Of a stretch of 64,000 nt of DNA, positions 25,181 to 38,800 are shown piece by piece (position 1 is the stretch's first letter; the number at the start of each line of letters is the position of its first letter). The notes beneath the pieces were generated by a model, which was given only the letters and a program-made list of their open reading frames with translations, ran no database searches and had not been told where the DNA came from. Source of the stretch: Brachypodius melanocephalos (Eukaryota > Chordata > Aves > Passeriformes > Pycnonotidae); assembly GCA_013398615.1 (NCBI GenBank), contig VZSR01003807.1, forward strand, positions 4,494,307 through 4,558,306, given 5' to 3'. Both the position numbers and the translations under genes were made by a program.

Positions 25181-28100
25181 CCAAACAGATTTTTGTGCCT
25201 GAAAGTACTATTGCACTTTTTATCAGCAGTGGAGCCTTGTCAGTATAAGTCCTTAAATCCCTATAAAGTTTCCTGGCAGGCAGTCCTTGCTTTCAGGACT
25301 CTTCAAATCTTTCTGTCCCTGACCCAAATTATCTGCTAGAGTTTCTCTTGAACTACAAGAACTTCATTATTAAATACAGATTTTTTTTTATTAAATTCTT
25401 TCAATTTATGATTGTTTTGCTTTACATTACAAAGGTGGATGTATATATCTTTTAAAGTAATGTATTTTTTAAAAATCTGGTTTTAAACTGTCTTGCCCAG
25501 GAGAGAGCTCATGATGCATCTCCTTTCTTTCTGTTAAGGGTAAGTCCAGGGTGACTCAGAGCATAAACTTGCAGTGACCCATTCAGCAATATATGGTTTT
25601 CTTATGTACACACGTTGACCATTGATTTCAACAACCTACAGTGGAAGATATAATAATTGAAAACTTGCAACAAAATCCTTAAAAATTAAAATTTGATGTC
25701 TGTTATGTTTTTATTTGATAATTTATGAGATAAATAAGCAGATTTTACTTTTCTTAGACGTAGTATTTCATGTTTAGTGCAACGTAGATGAATTACTCAT
25801 AAGAGTTGGTATTCTGGAAGGATTAATATTTATGTTTATTTGGATGTCATTTTTATGTGTGAAAATTCTACTGTGAAGATTTCAGATAGGGGATAAATTT
25901 GAGAGTAAGAGAATATCAGCCAATAAGGGCCTATTGGTTATTATGCAGAGGCAAGAAATTCCACTGGCACAGATCAGGCTGCATCACTTATTACAGGCAC
26001 AAAACCTGTGCTTGTCTGCCCTATTTGTTTGATCCTGGAAGGTTGCAGGGTTGCTACTTAGAAATATGACTGTTGTAATGTGTATGGTTTATCTTAAATC
26101 TGGTCAGGGATTAGGATGATTTTCCATTTGGGTATCTGCTATGTTTTTCAGAGAGGGACAAAATAGTGTTTTTTACAGGTCATCTTTCTGATGATGCAAG
26201 AATCAAAGGGTAACTGCTTCCTTCCTGGTCCTACAGCAGTACCCTCCCAACTGATAATATCCTAGATTTTTCCATTACTCACTGCAGCAGCTACAAATAC
26301 AACATAATCTCTAAGAATAAAAGGGAATATTAAAGTTTTGAATAATACATGTAAGATTAGCATAATAAGATACAAATTTTAGGATTAATATAAAGATAGA
26401 CCATGTTTTGTTGATTTGGTTTTGTGCCTAGACCCTCTGTAGCACTGTTGATCCTATGAGCTTTTCTTATTTTATTAATCAGCATGAAATTTTCTTAATT
26501 TCCTTAAAAGTTAAGACATTTTTCACTGCTTTACGGTGATACACTATTCATTAATGTTCATCCAAGCTTCTGGCTATAGCAGCAAATGTTGTGGTGGGAG
26601 TTGAGCTGATTGACCAAGTTTATCCATCAGTGTTGCAGTGTGGTTGTATGGCTCCTTACCTAATATCTCTCTTATCTGTTGCTAAGAGTTTTAAATTTTC
26701 TAGAAGGAGATAAAAAGGAAACAGCTCTCAGCAATGTAGATATGTGGGACTTATGTCCTTAGGTTAGAAAGGAGACTAGAGGGAAGAGATGGAGGATAAG
26801 AGGAAAAAGCCTCTTATCCATTTAAAGATGGAATGTATGCAGCCCTTAATCTATACAGAAAGTAAATACCATGCCAGGAATTACAGCTTCCAAGTGGTTA
26901 AGATGGTCTGCTCTATTAATAATGGCCTCAGGACCTTTGACAGATTTCAGGATCAAAGCTATTTCCAAAGAGCAAAAACTGAAAAATTGTAAGATGAAAC
27001 TTTGAAACTGTTTTCAGCATAAATGACAATACTGTAACTGCACTTAAGTAAGGACATCTTAAGTAGAAGTAGGTTTCTTACGCATTTTTAAAGAAGATTG
27101 TGAGAAGGAAAAACTCCAAGAAGCAGTTTCCTTTTACGCCTTCAAGTTTGTACAGATTAAGTTTCAGGCACACACAATTTTCTTTGCCAACGAGCTCTGT
27201 TGCACAGTGACCAGCAGATGACATTTCTCTATATGAAAATGAAAGTGGGGAAGGATTTTTGTCTTCACTGCTGTGCAAACTCATAAAAGAAAAAAACAAC
27301 TAGTAACTCCCTGTAATCAGACAAAGATTACTGTGGAAGAATGTTTGTATCACCAGATAATATGCTCAGTGTTATCAAGGTTTTTTTCACTGCTGGTTTT
27401 ATCGAATCTAGTGCTTCACTTATGGGAGACGTCTGCCGTGGAAGATCTGGACAAGATGGGGAAACTTTATATATGTGACCAGAGAGAGTGTTTTTAGAGA
27501 AAATTGAAAATTTGTTTAGGTCAGACTAGCAAGTAGATCAGCATGTGGCGTAGGCAACCAAAAGAATTCAAGAGAACCACTGAGGACATGGAGCTGCCTT
27601 GTGCTTAAAATTTGAAAATGGAATGATTGCAATGTATTTGTGTCTGACCCCAGTTCCACCACTAGCTGGTTTTCCCTATGTTTATCGCCTTTTTCCCTTT
27701 TTTTAAAAAAAATAAATTCTTGACCCCGTTCTGACTTTATTCTCCTGACAGTCTCTTAAGTTTTATCTCCTGAAACAGTTTTCCTGTGGAAAATGAACTC
27801 TTTTGAGCTTTCAGGTGTTAACAAGAAACTTTTCACTATGTGAAAATTGCATTTTTCAGGAAGTAGAACATGCCCAGATTTTGAAGTTTTTTCTAGAAAA
27901 AGTGAAAAGCGTACTTGTGACAAAAAGCCACTCCTTTGTCAAACTGCTCTTCTGAAAATGTGAGGGCATTACAAGTTTTAGATATAGTCACATAAAAAGT
28001 TTTGAATGCTGAGAATTTCTCTGCTTTTGAGGGAAGCAACAGCTTGGGATGGAATGTTCTATAAAAGCCTCATACAGAAAGTGATGGTTTCAGACTGAAA

Positions 28101-31100
28101 TAATCAGAAGCAGCTGATAGCAAACTTTGTGTAGGAGGTGTCCAGGCAACCTTCACAGTCTGCTCATGGTAAACACATGAGAGCTTGACACTTACCCTGG
28201 AGGGATTCTAGGGAGAGGACAGTGTCACTTGACACTCCTCTCTGCAGAACTGAAACAGTAAAGCTCATAATTCATTCTCTGTCATTTCTTCTTTGGGATT
28301 TGATTAATATGGTTCATTCTGTTTGGCTGACAGGACTTGTTGTCAGACCCATATATGTCTGTACTGGGTCCATTGTTTCAATGACAAGCTGGAAAACAAG
28401 GAAAGCTAGGCCTGCTGTGGAGAGTCCTAGGAACAGAAGTTTTTTCTTGGTAATACCGAGCGCGTTTCATCACTGTCACCAGACAGAATCTTATTTAAAT
28501 AGAAAGAGCTGCCAGAAAGATAAAGATGTATAAATTTAAATGTAGCTTGAAAATAGCTGATGGGTTCAGTTTCTTTCAGGCTCTTCCCACAAATAGGACT
28601 ACAGATGTTTTGCTGAAATTCTGTACTGAAATGAATTTTCTGAGTCCTCCTACTTGGATTCTCAAAGTCAGGCATCTAGTAAATGTGCTGGTGTTAAAAA
28701 AAGTTATGAACACCCACATCTCATTTTTTGACATCAGGCTGCTTAATTAGGTGATTGTTTAGGCACTACTGTGTGAATACTCGGTATATGGTTAAAAACT
28801 AAATACCTGCAAGTCTATTATTTGGGAATTTGGTTAGAAGAATAACAAAAATAGCTGTGAGCTTAGGAAAATAACTAAGAAGCATGCAAATATCTAGGAA
28901 GAGAAGTAAAGCTGAGGTGAAGCTGCTTATTCTTAGAAACAGAATTCTATTTGCTGATGCAGTTTATTATCCTTCAGTCTTGTACTAATATTTATGAGAG
29001 GCAGAAGTTCAGTTTACCTTGGCAAGATTATATGCAACATGTTATGTGAGCAGGTTGTACATTACAGTGGCTTGTTAGCACTGTGTGATTGTCAGAATAA
29101 CAACAACATCACTGGGTTTTGCACCTCAGCCTTTTGCTTTCATTGGAGTGTGTAAATAGAAATTCTCTAGAAAATGAAATTGAGCATAATGAATACATCC
29201 AGTACCCATGATTCACCTGTGGGTTGTAATACAGTTAGTGTTATTTTTAAGTATATTTCAAAAGCCTTACTCAAAACACCTTTTAATAGAGGGTATGATT
29301 ATCTAATTTGCAAATCTGCCTCCCACAGAGTAAAGCATAGTTTAATATGCAAATATTACTACTGAAAACCAGTGTACACAATAAATGTAGTTTAAAATGA
29401 CAGGAAGAACAAGGACTTCATCAATTTTCTAAATCATCCAGTAATTACTGCAGTAATGGATATGCCTTAAAAATTCCAGATGACCATTACATTTATTTTA
29501 ACTTCTCTAATTTTGCTGATTGGGCTATTGCAAGCCATGATGAAGGAACAATATAAAAAGGTAATAATAATAATTTACTGCTTTTTTCCTAGAGGTACTG
29601 AATCTTGTTTTGAAATGCAATATAGAAACAGTATTTATTTGTGTAGTAATTTTTTAAAAATTGAACTACTTGCATATTAGGCTCTAATTATGACTGAGGA
29701 GATTCTCTAGAAAGAAAAATTGACAAGAGGGCAAATCTAAACATGAACTGGCAGTCAAATCAGTAATGCTTTAATTAATACTCAGATAACTTGGAGTTAC
29801 TACTATTTACCATTTAAGTCAGTGAATATATTTTATATTCAAACCCATTAAAGTACAGTTGATTTTGCAAATGTGTCAGAAATGAACTGAAAATAAATTG
29901 TATTGAATACTATCATTGCTTATCAGAATTTTTGACTGATCATATGAACTGAAGGGATACAGATTCCCTGGATGGTCCAAGGACATGGTATACTCTGTCA
30001 CAAAACAAACCAACCCCCCTCTTTGGAATATGAATTAATTTTCTGTCTTCGTTTAAAAAGTTAGTGCAGCAAATACAGATATCATGAAAATTGTCAGAAG
30101 AGAAGGTTGAAGATTACCAATATAGTTACTCGTATCTGATGAGACCTCTGCTTTTGAGCTGATCAGTTTTAGGGTTGTAGTTTGTGTTCTATTATCAAAA
30201 TAGAGATGTATTATTACCATTTAACTGCTAGTTAAACCTGGTAGTTTTGATGTTTATTAAAAGTGCATCAGTGGGTTGTTAGACATGTAGCAAAATATAT
30301 TCTTTAAAATTATTTCTTATTTAATAATGTGTTCATAGTCTAACAAAGCAGTCACTGAAATACCTGCCAGCATATTTCACCTGTCCTCAAAAAAGTCTGA
30401 TGTTTAAAACTAATTGCTACAGGTTTTTCTTGCAGCCCCTAGAATATGCAGTTGGTGTCCAGGCTGGGTATTAAAATATACTATGTACTTTGTATGAAGA
30501 GATCTTTCTGTAGAGAATGTTAGGCTGCCATAGAATACCTTTATTTTTCATACACCATCCTCTGTCTGTGTGTGAGATATGAGACAATAAGGCAGATAAT
30601 CAGAGGTCTTGCAAAGACTCTCTTTTTCTTTCCTCATTTTTACTTTATGCTTCAAAGAGATGGAAAAGATGCTGTGAATAATATTTATTGCATTTAAATG
30701 AGAGTTTTAAAATTACGTTGAATTATTGTCTTTGAAGGGGGTTATTCAAGAGAGGAACCTTCAGTCTGTGTCTGAGGCCCAAAGCCTCATCCTTTCAATC
30801 TGTAGCATTAAAAGCATCAGCACTGAAATAAAGTTTATAGGGATGAGCGGAGCTGTAACTGAGCTAAATACACTGGCAGGTCTGCATCTGTCCCATGTGT
30901 TTCCATGCTTTGCTTATTGAATGTGCTGGGATTGATGCAGTCATGCCTCTTGGCTCTTCAGTAGAGCAGGGCTGGCTGAGGAACTGCCAGAGAGGAAGGT
31001 CTGATTCACATGCTCACTGCAAGCATCAGTAGGTGCATCTTTCCTCAGCTCTTAAGGGAAGAACATTTCTCCCTGAGGGCCACCCAAGCATTCATGCAAC

Positions 31101-33388
31101 GAAGATGAGGTGGGATAATGTGCTCTCCCTTTTGCCTCGTGAACAACCCCTGGCTCTAACATTTTGCTAGACTGTAAGAACCCAGTACGTCTTTCACTTA
31201 ATTAAAGCAAAACGATTGCATACAGTTCTTTTTTTACTCCCTAGCAGCAAAAAGTGTGCCTTACTCACCTGCAGTGAGAATAGCTAAAAAATGTTCATTG
31301 GGACTTCATACCTCAGTTTTAATGGGTAGGAAAGAAAGTGCTCATGGCTGTCTTGAACATAAAGGCAAATTAAATGGATGAAGGAGGAGTGTCCTCATTG
31401 TGTTGGTTTGATCAGTGTTTGAAATGATGCAGGATTTTCAGTATTGGAAAGTATATAACCTGTGGGGTAGGTTCAGTAGTAAAAAAATTGATATGTCCAA
31501 AATTGTATGTGTGAGACATGCTCTGCCAGGAAAAATGCTACTTTAAATAATGGTAATAACAGTGGGAATATTGTTAGGGAGACTTTGTTGGCTTACAGAT
31601 GCAGGAAAGGTAGCCTTGGCTCATTTCTGAGCACAGTGCGTGGAGCATTTTTTCTCTTTTGTTTGTATTCTTGTTTGTCAGTCCTCACTGGGCAGAAGGG
31701 AGGGTGAGCTGCACTGTTAGGCTATGAGGCTTTCTAGACTGGAAAACTGTCCTTGCATTAACTGAGTTGAAGCAGCACCTTGCAGCCTGAGATCTTTGAG
31801 TGCTCCCTTTCCTGCTTTGTAACATGGGGGCTTGTGATGGTAGTCACATTGCAAGGATGTTTTGAAGGCAATCTAATTGGTTGTTTGTTGGCCTAGTCCT
31901 AGCATGAAAAGGACAGTTGTGGTGTCTGACTAGCTACAGAAGCAAAATAGTAACAAGAACGCTGACAAATAATTAGATACCTGATTCTGAAGGAGTTGGC
32001 TGAAAAATATTCCATGCTTAAGTATCATTGCATAAGTCAGTCAGAACCCATGCAAAAGAAGATGCTATTAGAACCCTTTTTATCTGGCTAAAACGTAAAT
32101 TTAAAGTACAATTTTTACATTAATTTCATTAAAATATAAGTACTGGAAAACAATGAAAAATCTATTATATATTAAATAGATTAAATAGACCTGGATTTAT
32201 TAGGGGTGAACAGCAGTATAATTAGCTAGTAAGAGTGAGAGGTATTCTGAGTAAACTAACTTTCAAAGGAAAAAAAGGTTTTTGGAAGTTGCCTCTTCAC
32301 TTTGTACACAGTTTGAGTAAATGTGCACTTTTACAGCTTCAACAGCAAAAGCATTCAAGGTGTAAAAAAACTGAATTCCAACAGTCAGAAGTATTTCTAA
32401 GCTAAAATATGCAACTAACATGAAAATAGAGAAGGAATACGAAAGAATTTCTGGAGGCAAGAGAAGGTGTGTAGGAGTTGCATATTCTGTTAACAGAAGA
32501 AAAGATCCCCACATAAAATCTAATTTTACTTTGCTACTTTGTAACTTAGACATTGCTATTACAAACGTCTTTCAATTTTAGATTAATTTTTATGATAGTC
32601 TGGAAAATTAACTTTGCAGTAGTTCAATGGCATTTTTTTCAAGCATGACAGGTTAAATAATAATTTCTGTAAGACTTTAGTTTTATCCCAGTTGAAGCAG
32701 CCTGTGGTGAAGTATAGTGTCCTGCAAGGCTTTGAAGCTGCTGGCTTGGCCTTGATACTTGATGTCCAGTATTTCTGCTATGAAAATTCAGCTTGATCTT
32801 CATGATAAGGATGAGGTCTGACTAACTGCCAATAGTCTAAAGGCTGAATTTGGTTTTCCTCACAATCTGAGCATAATGTCTGAGACACGTTTCATGTGTT
32901 AATGTCCAAGCAGACCTATACTTGCTTCGCTTAGGAGCCCTTCTACTCGCAATTTTATTTTCTGATTTTCTTTGTACGATTTGTATTGCTGCTTCTCTTC
33001 CTTTCAAGGAGCACATTCAAGAAGAGTCTGCCTCCATTTGCCTGTAATCACCATTACATTTTTGGAGAGAATTGCAATCTCCTCCTCTCCGCAGACACAC
33101 AGGGGGAGTGCACTAGCCCTGACATTCATGGTGATCCTTTGCTGAACTTGATGAAATTCGTTGGTTTCTTCTTTTATTGAGTTTCTTTCTTTTTTAGAGG
33201 GGCCTTGACACCCCAGGTATCAGCTTGCACATGCTTGCAGAGCATTGCTTCCCTTTACTGGCTGAAGCTTAGCTGTTGCAGCCCAGTGTGTGCCTGTATT
33301 TCACAGCTCAGAGGTAAAAGAGAGCCACTGGAAAGTGCTACTCAGCAAATGTATTACTAATGTGATCTCATGGTTCTCTTTTGCCTAG

Positions 33389-33493
33389 AATGTTCCTCCT
33401 GATTTGTCCATCTGCACCTTTGTGCTGGAGCAGTCTCTGTCAGTACGGGCCCTCCAGGAAATGCTGGCTAACACAGAAGAAAAGGCAGAAGGG
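33389..33493 (+). CDS. RYR2: RYR2 exon 3 (cardiac ryanodine receptor, N-terminal domain)
   Basis: Thirty-five codons reading NVPPDLSICTFVLEQSLSVR followed by ALQEMLANTEEKAEG, matching human residues 57-91. It belongs to the N-terminal beta-trefoil and contains the short helix of that domain (LSVRALQEML). ICTF separates RYR2 from RYR1 and RYR3, which differ in those positions. From memory the human C-terminal end is ANTVEKSEG, so Val-to-Glu and Ser-to-Ala changes are seen here. It is bounded by TTTTGCCTAG and a consensus donor GTAAGT at 33494, phase 0 on both sides. In humans, in-frame loss of exactly this exon (Asn57-Gly91) causes a severe form of catecholaminergic tachycardia with cardiomyopathy, so it is skippable in frame but functionally important. 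Confidence 0.98.
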
Positions 33494-35803
33494 GTAAGTT
33501 ATTAAATATTCACCTTTCTTCCTGTACTTTTTTCGTGTGATAGTACTACAGGTTTCATGACTGTGACGTGCTTTATAGCATAATTGTGTTGGATTTCCCT
33601 CCTTTGCTACAGGAATGGTCTGTTATTTTGGAAATTATAAGCAATTCCAGTGTCCAACGAAGCTTGCCAGAATTGTAAATTCACAATTTCAATATGCTAT
33701 GAATCAGTATAGATTTACAAGGGTGTTTTAATTTGAGAATCTCATCATTTGTCATATAAAGCTTGATCACTTCTTCTGAACAAATAAGCTTTCTGAGCAT
33801 TCCTGACTATATTGGGTGAGACTGTCAAAAGGTCTCAAAACGACTTGGATGTATGCTGGTTGTGTCTGGAAATAATGAAATTGTTGTGTGTGCCCTGAGC
33901 TAAAATATGCTGTAACAGACCTTTAGCTGAAGATAAAATATTATTGAGCCTTAGTGGACAAGAAATAGCAGTCTGGAAGATGAAGGCTTTAGGAATTACT
34001 TAAATCCTATAAGAATTATTATTATTCCTAATAGGAACTAATTAATTTTTGACTAGCAAATAATTATTTGCAAATAAATCATAGTAGTGTAATTAATGTT
34101 CCCTGCAGTGCAATTAATTTGATTTGTTATGCTGTAATTGAATGTTCCATATACACCTTGTAGTGTTCATTTGAATGCTATGCTCTAGCTCAAATCCTGT
34201 AAACTTTTGAGGGAGTGACTGTAGACATAGGAGTCAGAAGTAGGTGTTAGCCCTAAGTCCATCTCAAGAAACCTGGCAGGATGTAACCATGCTTCTGATA
34301 CTTATGGGGATGCCTCAAGATACCAAACTAATACAGAATAGTCAGTTCTACCAGTGAGAATTTGTTCCAAGAGGATGAAAAGCATATCTGAGAGAAGAGG
34401 TGGTACCAGAATAAGCAGATAAGTACTTCTAAACCCCTCTTTACTTTGTCAATGATGAAACCAAGAGTAAGCAAGTTCATAGGGAAAAAATCAAAACCCC
34501 AGACACATACAGTCATAATGTCAACATTCACACTCCAAACCCCAGGATGTACAGTGATAACTGTGTATGGCCACATGTGTGAAGTAGAGCAACAGTTTTC
34601 TTTCTATTTATTCCCAACAGATGTGAACAGGAGCATGAACTGAAGGAAAGTATAGGGGAACGTGTGATAAAGTAATGCTATAGGGCAGAATGCATTGAAT
34701 GAAAAAGCATTCAATTTTCAAATATTAAATATGGAAACTTCTCTTCAAATCATAACATCAGCTTGCAGATTTTCTGTTGCACTGTCTTTAGCAGAGTGCT
34801 GGGGCCATGTGTTTGCTTTTATATATTTGCTTTTAATACGATGATCACATCCAGAGAACACTGAAGAATGAACGATCCTCTCTGCAGAATTATTAGAAAA
34901 TGTGAGCTCAGGTATTTCTCTAGGAACAGGGCAGACTTAAGAGAGGATCTTACGTGGAGTATTTGCACTATTCTGGACTATTTTCTGCACTAGGTGTGAG
35001 TAGGAAAAGATTTTTGTAGGACACACTGACCAATGAGACATACCATGTTTGGTGGTAATCTGGTATTTTCTGGAAACAATTAGTGATGTTTTCTGTGCCA
35101 TAACCATGAAGGTCAGAGTTCTGGACATTTATACCCATGCCTAAATAACACTGATGGCAGCTGCACTGGTCTGCAGCACTCTGTACTCAAAGGTCTTCTG
35201 AGATGCACACAGGAAACATAAATCAAAGTTCTGAGTGTGGTCATTATGTGGCTCCTGGCTGTTTACTGTGCTCTCAGCACCTGTTAAATGCCAATACTAG
35301 CAGAAGATACAGAGATACATCTATGGCAACACAGAGAAAGTGTGTTCAGTAAATCATAAATATATTTCTACTGCAAATTTTGATGGCTTTTGTAGAAAGG
35401 CATTAGGAATCTACTTGTGTCTCTTGCATGTTAATATACTGATATTAAAGAGAATAATCTTGAAAATAGTGGTTTTTAGATGAACACAAGGTCATGTTGT
35501 CAATGTCAATATTTGTCTTTTTAGTAAGTCTCTGAAAGTCAAGACTGATGATACTAAAATGACTGAATATGTACTTGCTGATAAATTAATAGAACTGACA
35601 CTTGGTATCTGTATGTAGTTTCTATGAAAAATATACAATTTTTGCCTTTCCATTTGTATATGATAGGGCAGGTACTGATATAGACAGCTTCATGTATGTT
35701 TGAAGTAACTGTTAAAATAAGTTTTAAGATACGAGGTAATTTGTCTTACCTGGAGCACTGCTACCTTCCTGGAGAAGCGTCCGTTCTTTTAATTTTTTAA
35801 AAG

Positions 35804-35828
35804 AAAAAAAAAAAAAAAAAAAAAAAAA
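35804..35828 (+). repeat. Poly-A tract (A25)
   Basis: 25 uninterrupted A followed by GGTGTTCC. It is the only long A run on the sense strand, against six long T runs. Nothing upstream resembles a retrocopy, so it is a simple mononucleotide repeat as far as can be seen. Confidence 0.9.
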
Positions 35829-38800
35829 GGTGTTCCATTTAATTTAGGAGAAGAAACTAAAGAAATTTTTTGAGAAGTTGTTCCTATGAACTGGTTTCAG
35901 TGTGACCTCAGTTTTCTAGTGGAAAGAATCCTGCTTTTCAGTCCTCAGTTACTTTTCATTACGTTAGAAATCATTAAAATACTGTGCTTATAAGTGATCT
36001 CCTTGAGCTGGTTTGCCTTTTGTGTTGTGTAATCTCTGGAATGCTATGTTTATATAATGGGTATTGTTATGTAACAGGTAAGTTAGCAGTAACGTAATGG
36101 TTGAGTAATATGAACAAAATCTCACGCTGACTTGAGTCAGAGCAATAAGCAGCTTTCTTGTGCACAAGAAATAATAACTATGTGCACTTAATAACTGTGT
36201 GGATTTACTGCTACTTCTCAATTAGTATGCATTAAATGTGCAAGATTAGCTCTGAAATAAATACCTTTTTAGTGTAAGACTCCCAAAATGAGAGTTTCCA
36301 TACTTCGTGAGATCAGTGATCCATCTATCTGAGTATATCTATTTAGCTCTCCTGAACCAGATAAATGCTAGAATCAAAGGCAACAATGGAAAATGACTGA
36401 AATTTCCTAAGAAAGAATGTGTGTAGTGCTCTGTTTCTTCTAGGCACTGAGTAGTTATTTTGTGCTGAGATTTCATCATTTCCCTGTAAACCACTTAGAT
36501 CTGACAATTTATTAAAACACTGACATTCGTAGCTTGATTGAATGGTGTTGTTTCAAAAATAAAACCACAACCATGTTTATTTGCTTAGGTAGCATTATTT
36601 GCACTTTTCATTTTAAACAGGTAATTTTTTTTTTGTTTTGTTTTGCTGGGGTCTGGAGTGCTATAAGCATATTCCATTTTCATCAGTACATCCACAGGAA
36701 AGAAACAAAAACCAACAAACCAGGAATAGATAAGGAAAAAGGGAGAAATCCTGTGGAGAGGGAATAGTAAATAATTATATAATGAGGAGTATCATCACAT
36801 AGTCTGGGCTGTGGTGTGTTAGGCAAGCAGAATTACAGTTGCAACACTGTCCTACACAAGGGTGACCTGTAGCCTAGGTATTATTTTATAATAATTTTGG
36901 CTTGGTTTTTAAGTGTAGCTTTTTATTCTCTGGACCCAAGTGCTTTGTATTTGACTAAAGCTCATTAGTTGGAATGATCCCGAGAAGGCACATCCATAGT
37001 TTCTGGAGTAATTTAGGAATAGTCGTTGCAACCTGTTGGAACTGTGTTTTGCTTCTGATTCTTTTTCCTCTGATTATCTTTTTGGGTAGTTCGTTTGATG
37101 TTTTTTTTTATCCTTTTTAAAAATATTTTAATTTTTTAAAATCACATCTTTATTTCCTAGATTCAAGACCTCTATCATCTATTACTTGCTTCTTATGAAA
37201 GTGATTAAATGACGTAATCAAATCAGTTCCTGGAAGCTTTCCCTAATTTTCTTAGGAAATGAATCCTGGCCATCTATCCATTAGTGCTCTTGAATTCAGT
37301 AACTTATGCGATTTCTGGAAAATATGAACAAAATTAGAAACAGGGTTAGATAGTTCTCCCAAATATGATGGATATTGGGTAAGAGAAAGGCATCTAACTT
37401 TATATATTCTATAAGTGGGAAGAAAGGCAAAGTTTTCTGTTTCACATAACCATCAACTGCTCTTGTGCTATTGCACCTGTTTCACAGCTTTCTTTCACTG
37501 AGGAAAGGTGCCAGAAGGACTTGGGAAGGAAGTTGCAAGGTTTCACGTGCAAAGGAGGGATTTATAATTTTGTGACTTCTTTCATTTCTGAGATTTAAAT
37601 GACTTTTTCATAAAAGTTAAATAACAGACCTCTACATTGTATGCTAGTACCAGTCTCACCTTTTATGACAAGGAAATTATTTTGCTCTGTCTTGCCATAT
37701 ACCCAGTAGAAAAGGGTATCCAGAAAAAAGGGTATTGAGACATATTTGATGTGGAAGAATGTCAGGTATTTTCTTAGCCTCAGTTGGTTCAAAAATAATT
37801 TAGATTTTGTCTGAAAGGTTTTTCTTTTTAAATAATCCTTAAGCAAACATGCTGCATGAAAAATAGGTATTAGGATAAAAATTTGCCAAAAGGATGTGCA
37901 AATTAAAATTAAGTATAAGGTAACCTTCATAAAGCCCATTGCTCCTAACTATTATTTAAACTATATTTCAGAGGGTTTTTTCATATCACTCAATATAATT
38001 TTTTTCTAAAGGAAGAACCTGAGTATTCCAAATACCACTACTCTCTGTATTTATATAAAAAGGGGCTGGTTTGAACTTTCATTCTATTCTAATGCTTTTG
38101 TTACTTCAAAGAGATAAAAAAGAGTTTTGGGCACAGTGACTAGGTACAGGAAATTAGATTAGTTTGGCATTTAAAGGACACTTTGCTGTAAGTGGACAAG
38201 CACAAAATCATCTATCATCTATGTTGGCTAGAACAAAAAATAAATGCTTGTTATTCCCTGAGTTACACTTGCTTTGCCTTTGTTTTTTGAAATATATCCA
38301 ACAATCTCATTATATAAATAATGTACTATTTTTCCACCTTGTTATGTTTTTATAGTCCTTCGTGATAATCGTAATAAATGAGACCACTGAAATTTGAAGA
38401 TTCTGGATTCTGTTTTACATACCATACCTGATACATAGACTGTATATATACATATGTGTGTATTTATACATGACATATATAAGTACAGCTCTGTGTGACT
38501 TCCTTTCACATGCCAGTGTGGATGTACATATGTGTGTAGGGATGGGACACCTTGTATCCCAAACAGAGAATTTTTCTTAACTGCACCATACCATCGAGAA
38601 CTCTATTGTTTTTTACAGCAGCTTTAATTAGTTTCTGTCAGCAGTGGTAAAGCATTCTCTTCACTCTGGTCTACCAGAATACTGGTGAGTGCCAAACCAT
38701 TCTGATTCTACTGTTGTACCATACATCCACAGGACAATCTCATATCATTGGGAGGGTGTGGAGTAAGACACCTACTCTGGTGAGAGCTTCTGGAGCTGCT

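Larger units (their letters stand above)
14454..33388 (+). other. RYR2: RYR2 intron 2
   Basis: An 18,935-bp phase-0 intron with donor GTACCA and acceptor TTGCCTAG. It carries the only clear retroviral cluster near its 5' end (about 16400-17977), including the 100-N gap, a T29 run at 21260-21288, a T16 run at 25165-25180 and a perfect 12-bp hairpin at 24331-24358. From 25181 to 33388 I see only AT-rich unique-looking sequence with no coding exon, RNA gene or recognisable repeat. Open frames are short and show no known motif. Confidence 0.93.

Noticed and set aside
35804..35828. A25 run as the tail of a processed retrocopy
   Set aside because: No gene-like sequence or target duplication was recognised next to it.
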